Shown here: in pieces, positions 60,133-64,000 of the stretch | Layout of the letters: the number at the start of each line of letters is the position of its first letter | How positions within the stretch are numbered: the stretch's first letter is position 1 | From: Bombilactobacillus bombi | GTDB taxonomy: Bacteria > Bacillota > Bacilli > Lactobacillales > Lactobacillaceae | Direction: 5' to 3' (one strand) | NCBI RefSeq assembly: GCF_964340835.1 | Contig: NZ_OZ204251.1 | Length of the DNA stretch: 64,000 bases | Position numbers and translations under genes: made by a program | The notes under the pieces: model-generated | Seen by the model: the letters and a program-made list of their open reading frames with translations, nothing else | The model's database searches: none | Told to the model about the DNA's origin: nothing

Positions 60133-62601
60133 TTATTCTTCATTACCAGTTTCAATTCGATCTTCTTTATCATCAATAGCTAGATGCTTCGGTGTATCAT
60201 ATTCTTCTACTGCTTGCAATTTCTGATTATCATCTAGTTGTGAAACTCCATTCAGATGAATTTTTTGCAATCCAATCATAGCCAACCATAACAATATAAG
60301 AGCTACAATCGTAATTGCTACTAAAATCAAAACAGAACTAGTAAAGGTTGTTGTGCCTAATCCGGAAGTAATTGATTGACGGAAACTTAAAATAGAATAT
60401 GTCATTGGTAAATAAGGATGAATCACATTAAAGAAGTGATTGGTAATTTCCATTGGGAAAGTACCACCAGATCCACCTAACTGCAACATTAAGAGGACCA
60501 TCGCAACAAACCGACCTGGATTATCAAAAGTCATCGATAAGAACATAATGACAAACATCGCACATAAGGAGAAGGCCACCGCAGTTGCAAAGAATTGGGC
60601 AACATGATCAATTTGTAAACCGCCAACCATAATCAAGCCAGCTTCTAACACACCCATTGCAACTGCTACTACTGCCCCTACACTTACTTTACTTAAGAAC
60701 CATTGCGTAGCAGATTTACCAGTTTCTGACACTTTACGAATTGGATAAGCAAAATTGAAGACCAAAGCACCAACATATAAAGCAACTGATAAGACATAAG
60801 GTGCTAAAGCATGTCCATAATTTGGTACATAACTATAATTAGTATGTCTTAACTTAGTTGGTGCAGCAAACATATCTGCATTCTTCGGTCCTGCTTTAAT
60901 ACTATTAACTTGTTGAGCCCCATCAGTTAAAGCCAAACCTAATTGATCACTACCATTAGCTAATTGTTGAGCCCCACCAGTTAACATACCTGAATTAGCT
61001 TGTAAAGCTGAAGCACCATTAGCTAATTGTTGAATGCCACTAGTTAACTGACCACTGCCAGAACCAAGTTGGTTTACACCGTTAGTTAGAGTTGGTACCA
61101 TCTGATTCATTTGGTTTAACCCGGAAGATAATTGATTAGCACCACCAAGCAAACCAGGTTGTGAACCATTTCCATTAACCGCACCTTGAATATTGCTTAA
61201 ACCTGAATTAAGTTGTGTAATAGCTTGATTTGCTCCTGGCAAAGCAACATTAGAAGCTTGAGCCAATTGAGCAACGCTTGCCTGTAACTGGTTAATTTGG
61301 GTATTAATTTGCTGTAATTGTGGCGCTGCTTGTTGAATTGCTTGTAAATGTGCAGCAATTTGTTGATCAGCTGCACTAGCATTTTGTAAATTAGCCGCTA
61401 CGCTTTGTAATGCACCCGCAATATCAGCTTGACCACCCTGGCTTGCTGATTGAGCAACTGCTTGAGTAACCGCACTAGTAATTGTAGCTTGTTGATCGGC
61501 AGTAAGTGTATCTGGTCCCAAAGCATTAATCACAGCTTGGGCAATCCCATTAGCAGAAGCACTAGGATCAGATGTTGTTCCACCAGCACTTTGACTAATA
61601 TTTTGCAAAGTTGCTCCGGCTTCTTTTAAGTTAGCTCCAATAGTTTGAGCTTGAGTACCAATACCAGAAATCTGACCAGTTAATTGATCAATACCGCCTA
61701 AACTACCACTGCTTGCTTGTAACTGTTGATTTAACTGTTGGATACCACTATTAATTTGTGGCAAAGCTGAAGTTAATTGGTTCAATTGCGCTTGTTGATC
61801 GCCTGAAGTACTAGAAGCTAAAGCAGACTGCAACTGTTGTAAACCACTGCTTAATTGATTAGAACCATTAGCTAGTTGTCCCACACCTGAAGCTAGTGGT
61901 TGAACTCCCTGCTGCAATTGTTGGATTCCACCAGCCAATGGCGAAACCTTCACATTTAAAGTTTGAATACCGTTGCTAACTTGAGACACACCCGCAGTAT
62001 ATTGATTTAAACCATCACTTAAAGTAGCAGTTCCATTATTCAACTGCGATGCACCACTGGCAGCTTGTTTCATACCAGAGCCTAAGACGTGCAATTGTTC
62101 AAACATCGCACTAGCATAGGCATTGGTGACTGCCGTACGAATTTCTTTTTCTAGGCTACTAGCTCCCACTTGACTAATAACTTCACCAATATAATTCAAT
62201 GAATCATTGGTTTCATACTTTAATTGCATTTTTTTCGGTTTTGCAGATAAGACTGTTGCTGCATTCTTGGAAAAATTACTTGGGATTGTAATCACAGTAT
62301 AATATTTTCTGTCTTTTAATCCTTGGGCAGCCTGCTTTTTACTTACAATATGCCAATCTAATTGCTTATTTTTTTTCAACTTTTTAATTGTTTGCTGTCC
62401 GACATTCATTTTTTTACCATTATAATGTACAGGACGGTCTTCATTAACTACAGCCACTGGCAAATCTTGCGTACTGCCATAAGGATCCCAAACTGACTTT
62501 AAGAAGAAAATTGAATATAAAAAAGGAATTATGGTCATGACAATTACCGAAATCAAGATTAACCGATTGCGGCCAATGAATTTCCATTCTTTTTTAATCA
62601 T
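60133..62601 (-). CDS. YhgE/Pip-family membrane protein
   Basis: This 822-aa protein has one N-terminal helix (about 12-32), a large outer region and about five C-terminal helices (about 600-790). The outer region is built of many Gly-, Gln- and Ser-rich heptad-like repeats such as QLANGSNQLSSGLQQL. This is the YhgE/Pip architecture: lactococcal Pip is a phage receptor, and relatives belong to ABC-2-like exporters or type VII-associated proteins. It is preceded, 17 bp upstream, by a TetR regulator. A weak ribosome binding site (AAAGCGAG) precedes the ATG. A role in envelope stress or export is inferred. Confidence 0.87.
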   Translation of the reverse strand: MIKKEWKFIGRNRLILISVIVMTIIPFLYSIFFLKSVWDPYGSTQDLPVAVVNEDRPVHYNGKKMNVGQQTIKKLKKNKQLDWHIVSKKQAAQGLKDRKYYTVITIPSNFSKNAATVLSAKPKKMQLKYETNDSLNYIGEVISQVGASSLEKEIRTAVTNAYASAMFEQLHVLGSGMKQAASGASQLNNGTATLSDGLNQYTAGVSQVSNGIQTLNVKVSPLAGGIQQLQQGVQPLASGVGQLANGSNQLSSGLQQLQSALASSTSGDQQAQLNQLTSALPQINSGIQQLNQQLQASSGSLGGIDQLTGQISGIGTQAQTIGANLKEAGATLQNISQSAGGTTSDPSASANGIAQAVINALGPDTLTADQQATITSAVTQAVAQSASQGGQADIAGALQSVAANLQNASAADQQIAAHLQAIQQAAPQLQQINTQINQLQASVAQLAQASNVALPGANQAITQLNSGLSNIQGAVNGNGSQPGLLGGANQLSSGLNQMNQMVPTLTNGVNQLGSGSGQLTSGIQQLANGASALQANSGMLTGGAQQLANGSDQLGLALTDGAQQVNSIKAGPKNADMFAAPTKLRHTNYSYVPNYGHALAPYVLSVALYVGALVFNFAYPIRKVSETGKSATQWFLSKVSVGAVVAVAMGVLEAGLIMVGGLQIDHVAQFFATAVAFSLCAMFVIMFLSMTFDNPGRFVAMVLLMLQLGGSGGTFPMEITNHFFNVIHPYLPMTYSILSFRQSITSGLGTTTFTSSVLILVAITIVALILLWLAMIGLQKIHLNGVSQLDDNQKLQAVEEYDTPKHLAIDDKEDRIETGNEE

Positions 62602-62618
62602 TATGATGCTCGCTTTCT

Positions 62619-63197
62619 TTACAATGTATTTGGTGTTTCACTAATCTCACTCAGTTGTAAGTCTAACAGCTCTTCAAATTGTCGTTGTCGCTCCGACCGT
62701 TCCACTGGCAAAAATCCCATAATCTCAATGACAGTAAAACCTAGCACTGAACTTATCAGGGTTTGAACATATGAGTCTGCTTGCATATGCCGCAAATGAA
62801 CACTTGCAACTAACTTATTTAATAAGTCTAACACTTTAGCTGTCGCCTGATAAAAACTGCTGTCATGTTCAAAATTATGCACATCGTAAATTAATTCTAC
62901 CATTTTGCCCTGGCTTTCAAAATAGTTATGTGCAATTTCAGCATAACGACGAAAAGCAGCCTGTCCTGACATTCCTACTAGTCCATCAGTCACGCGCCGA
63001 TAAAGGTTATCCATAAAAATTGTGCCAATTTGATCAATAAGATCACTAATATTACGGAAATAATTATATAACGACTGAGAACGAATATTTAATGCTTTAG
63101 ATAAACTTTGAAATGTAAGAGCCTTAACTCCTTGCTCAAAAATAATAGTTTGTGCTGTCTGAATAATCTGTTCGCGGTTAATTCTGCGGTTGCTCAT
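62619..63197 (-). CDS. TetR/AcrR-family regulator
   Basis: This 192-aa repressor has an N-terminal helix-turn-helix (LTFQSLSKALNIRSQSLYNY, about residues 23-42). A C-terminal ligand domain of the WHG kind follows, frequent upstream of yhgE genes in lactobacilli. GGGGGGAG precedes the ATG. It probably represses its own operon with yhgE. Confidence 0.88.
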   Translation of the reverse strand: MSNRRINREQIIQTAQTIIFEQGVKALTFQSLSKALNIRSQSLYNYFRNISDLIDQIGTIFMDNLYRRVTDGLVGMSGQAAFRRYAEIAHNYFESQGKMVELIYDVHNFEHDSSFYQATAKVLDLLNKLVASVHLRHMQADSYVQTLISSVLGFTVIEIMGFLPVERSERQRQFEELLDLQLSEISETPNTL

Positions 63198-63513
63198 ATT
63201 TTTCTCCCCCCTTTATCTCTTATCATAAATCTACAAGTTGTAATTTTAGTACGATTAATTAAAGTTTGCAAGAGTAAAGAGTCATTAAATTGAATTTTTT
63301 TTAAATTTTATTAAACATACTTAATTGTATAGTATCATAAATAGCACTCGCAATAAGAAACTTCATAATCTCTTTGAGAACTAGTATTAAAAGTTAACTA
63401 GAGTTAAAAGTTGATGGATAGTGAAAATTATATATTGTAAAAATAGAACTAATCACAAAATCTGCATAATAAAAAAGAACTCAGACAATAGTTTGTCTCA
63501 GTTCACTTAACTA
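63198..63513. other. Intergenic region between tetR and the alpha-galactosidase gene
   Basis: These 316 bp are AT-rich. They contain the tetR promoter area with the small palindrome TACAA-G-TTGTA (63232-63242, a possible TetR operator) and, at the other end, the terminator 63477-63504. No ORF with a ribosome binding site was found. Confidence 0.5.
63477..63504 (-). terminator. Terminator of the alpha-galactosidase gene
   Basis: On the minus strand GAACTGAGACAA pairs with TTGTCTGAGTTC, followed by six T, nine bases past the stop. Its arms resemble the outer stem of the element at 22805-22970. Confidence 0.85.
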
Positions 63514-64000
63514 CTAACCGGCTAAAGCTTTAAAATGATAAACTTGTGAGCTAAAATCGGCCTGAGTAATGGGTTCATAAAAACCAGTATTCATAAGTTC
63601 ATCTCCACCAATAACTGCACCAGTATCAAGATTTTTATAAGTCTTATCAGCATCAAGACCAGATAATTTTAAAATTTCAAACGCTGGCTGTGCTTCTGAC
63701 ATTATCTTAAAAGAAAACACAATAGCTTCATTTTTGTCATCAGATACAAACATCCATGCGCAGCGATTATTATCATAAGGACTAATTAATCGAATAAATT
63801 TACCATATTGGACTAGTGAACGAATTTTTTTATAAAAAGCGATTTGTGCTTGAACCTCTTTTTTATCAACAGAACTAAGTTTAGTTAAGTCTAATTCATA
63901 TCCTAAAACACCACTCATAGCAACTTCTCCACGCGTCTTCATAGACGTTAAGCGACCCGTTTGCTGATTTGGAGATGCTGAAACATGAGCTGTCATTGAT
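63514..64000 (-). CDS. Alpha-galactosidase, GH36 (partial, N-terminus outside window)
   Basis: The last 162 codons of a GH36 alpha-galactosidase of the MelA/AgaN type, which splits melibiose, raffinose and related galactosides. AHVSASPNQQTGRLTS, TRGEVAMSGVLGYELDLTKLS and NRCAWMFVSDD are conserved in the C-terminal part of the barrel and the beta domain. The frame is open to the right edge. The ATG at 63996 is internal. The catalytic aspartates lie outside the window. Confidence 0.85.
   Translation of the reverse strand, partial: SMTAHVSASPNQQTGRLTSMKTRGEVAMSGVLGYELDLTKLSSVDKKEVQAQIAFYKKIRSLVQYGKFIRLISPYDNNRCAWMFVSDDKNEAIVFSFKIMSEAQPAFEILKLSGLDADKTYKNLDTGAVIGGDELMNTGFYEPITQADFSSQVYHFKALAG

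Noticed and set aside
60900..62050. Repeat tract in the YhgE-like gene as a CRISPR or tandem DNA repeat
   Set aside because: The repetition is at protein level (Gly/Gln/Ser heptads). The DNA units vary and keep the reading frame, as is normal for this family.

Overview
The window is an AT-rich, gene-dense piece of a Firmicutes chromosome. It is most likely from a member of the Lactobacillaceae. Signs of this are strong AGGAGG ribosome binding sites, CcpA-type cre sites, a perfect CIRCE element, D-2-hydroxyacid dehydrogenases, an OpuC osmolyte transporter, peptide scavenging by OppA and PepT, ThiT/ThiM/ThiD/ThiE thiamine salvage and the SpeF/PotE acid-stress pair. A bee-gut or other host-associated lactobacillus would fit, but nothing here fixes the genus. 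No rRNA, tRNA or CRISPR array was seen. Both window edges cut genes: a gluconokinase on the left and an alpha-galactosidase on the right.

Left part (1-22 kb), metabolism and stress. Sugar-acid and beta-glucoside genes (gluconokinase, a MupG-like glycosidase, PTS EIIC, 6-phospho-beta-glucosidase and a GntR regulator with a double palindromic operator) are followed by an AEC permease and a D-2-hydroxyacid dehydrogenase with a nearby cre. A 29-residue peptide gene with its own promoter sits between two terminators. Next come lipoate ligase, riboswitch-controlled thiT, a TerC protein, the four-gene opuC operon, CIRCE-controlled hsp20, a second hydroxyacid dehydrogenase, oppA-pepT, a LOG-family protein, a ROK kinase and an SDR.

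Middle (23-37 kb). A divergent aldarate/sugar-acid locus contains an SLC13 carrier, a PGDH-like dehydrogenase and a LysR regulator on one strand. On the other strand lie glucarate dehydratase, a second enolase-superfamily dehydratase, a lactonase and a GntP permease. Then come an MFS transporter, potE-speF (ornithine to putrescine) and two divergent XRE regulators around a 33-bp palindrome.

Defence island (about 37.6-46.7 kb). A DpnII-type GATC restriction-modification set (dpnM, dpnA, dpnB) carries a second, divergent dpnA. Downstream, separated by a terminator, is a four-gene cassette: a 539-aa protein of unknown family, a DndD/SMC-like protein with a zinc hook but a degenerate P-loop, a 152-aa protein and an Mrr-type nuclease. 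This cassette is the best candidate here for an undescribed or diverged defence system.

Right part (46.7-64 kb). A purine-salvage block holds adenine deaminase, a PotABCD-like ABC transporter, an NCS2 permease and guanine deaminase. The guanine deaminase appears to start at ATT. A TPP-riboswitch thiM-thiD-thiE operon and a small alarmone synthetase follow. A complete IS3-family element has landed inside a bidirectional terminator. Then come a YhgE/Pip protein, its TetR regulator and the alpha-galactosidase fragment.
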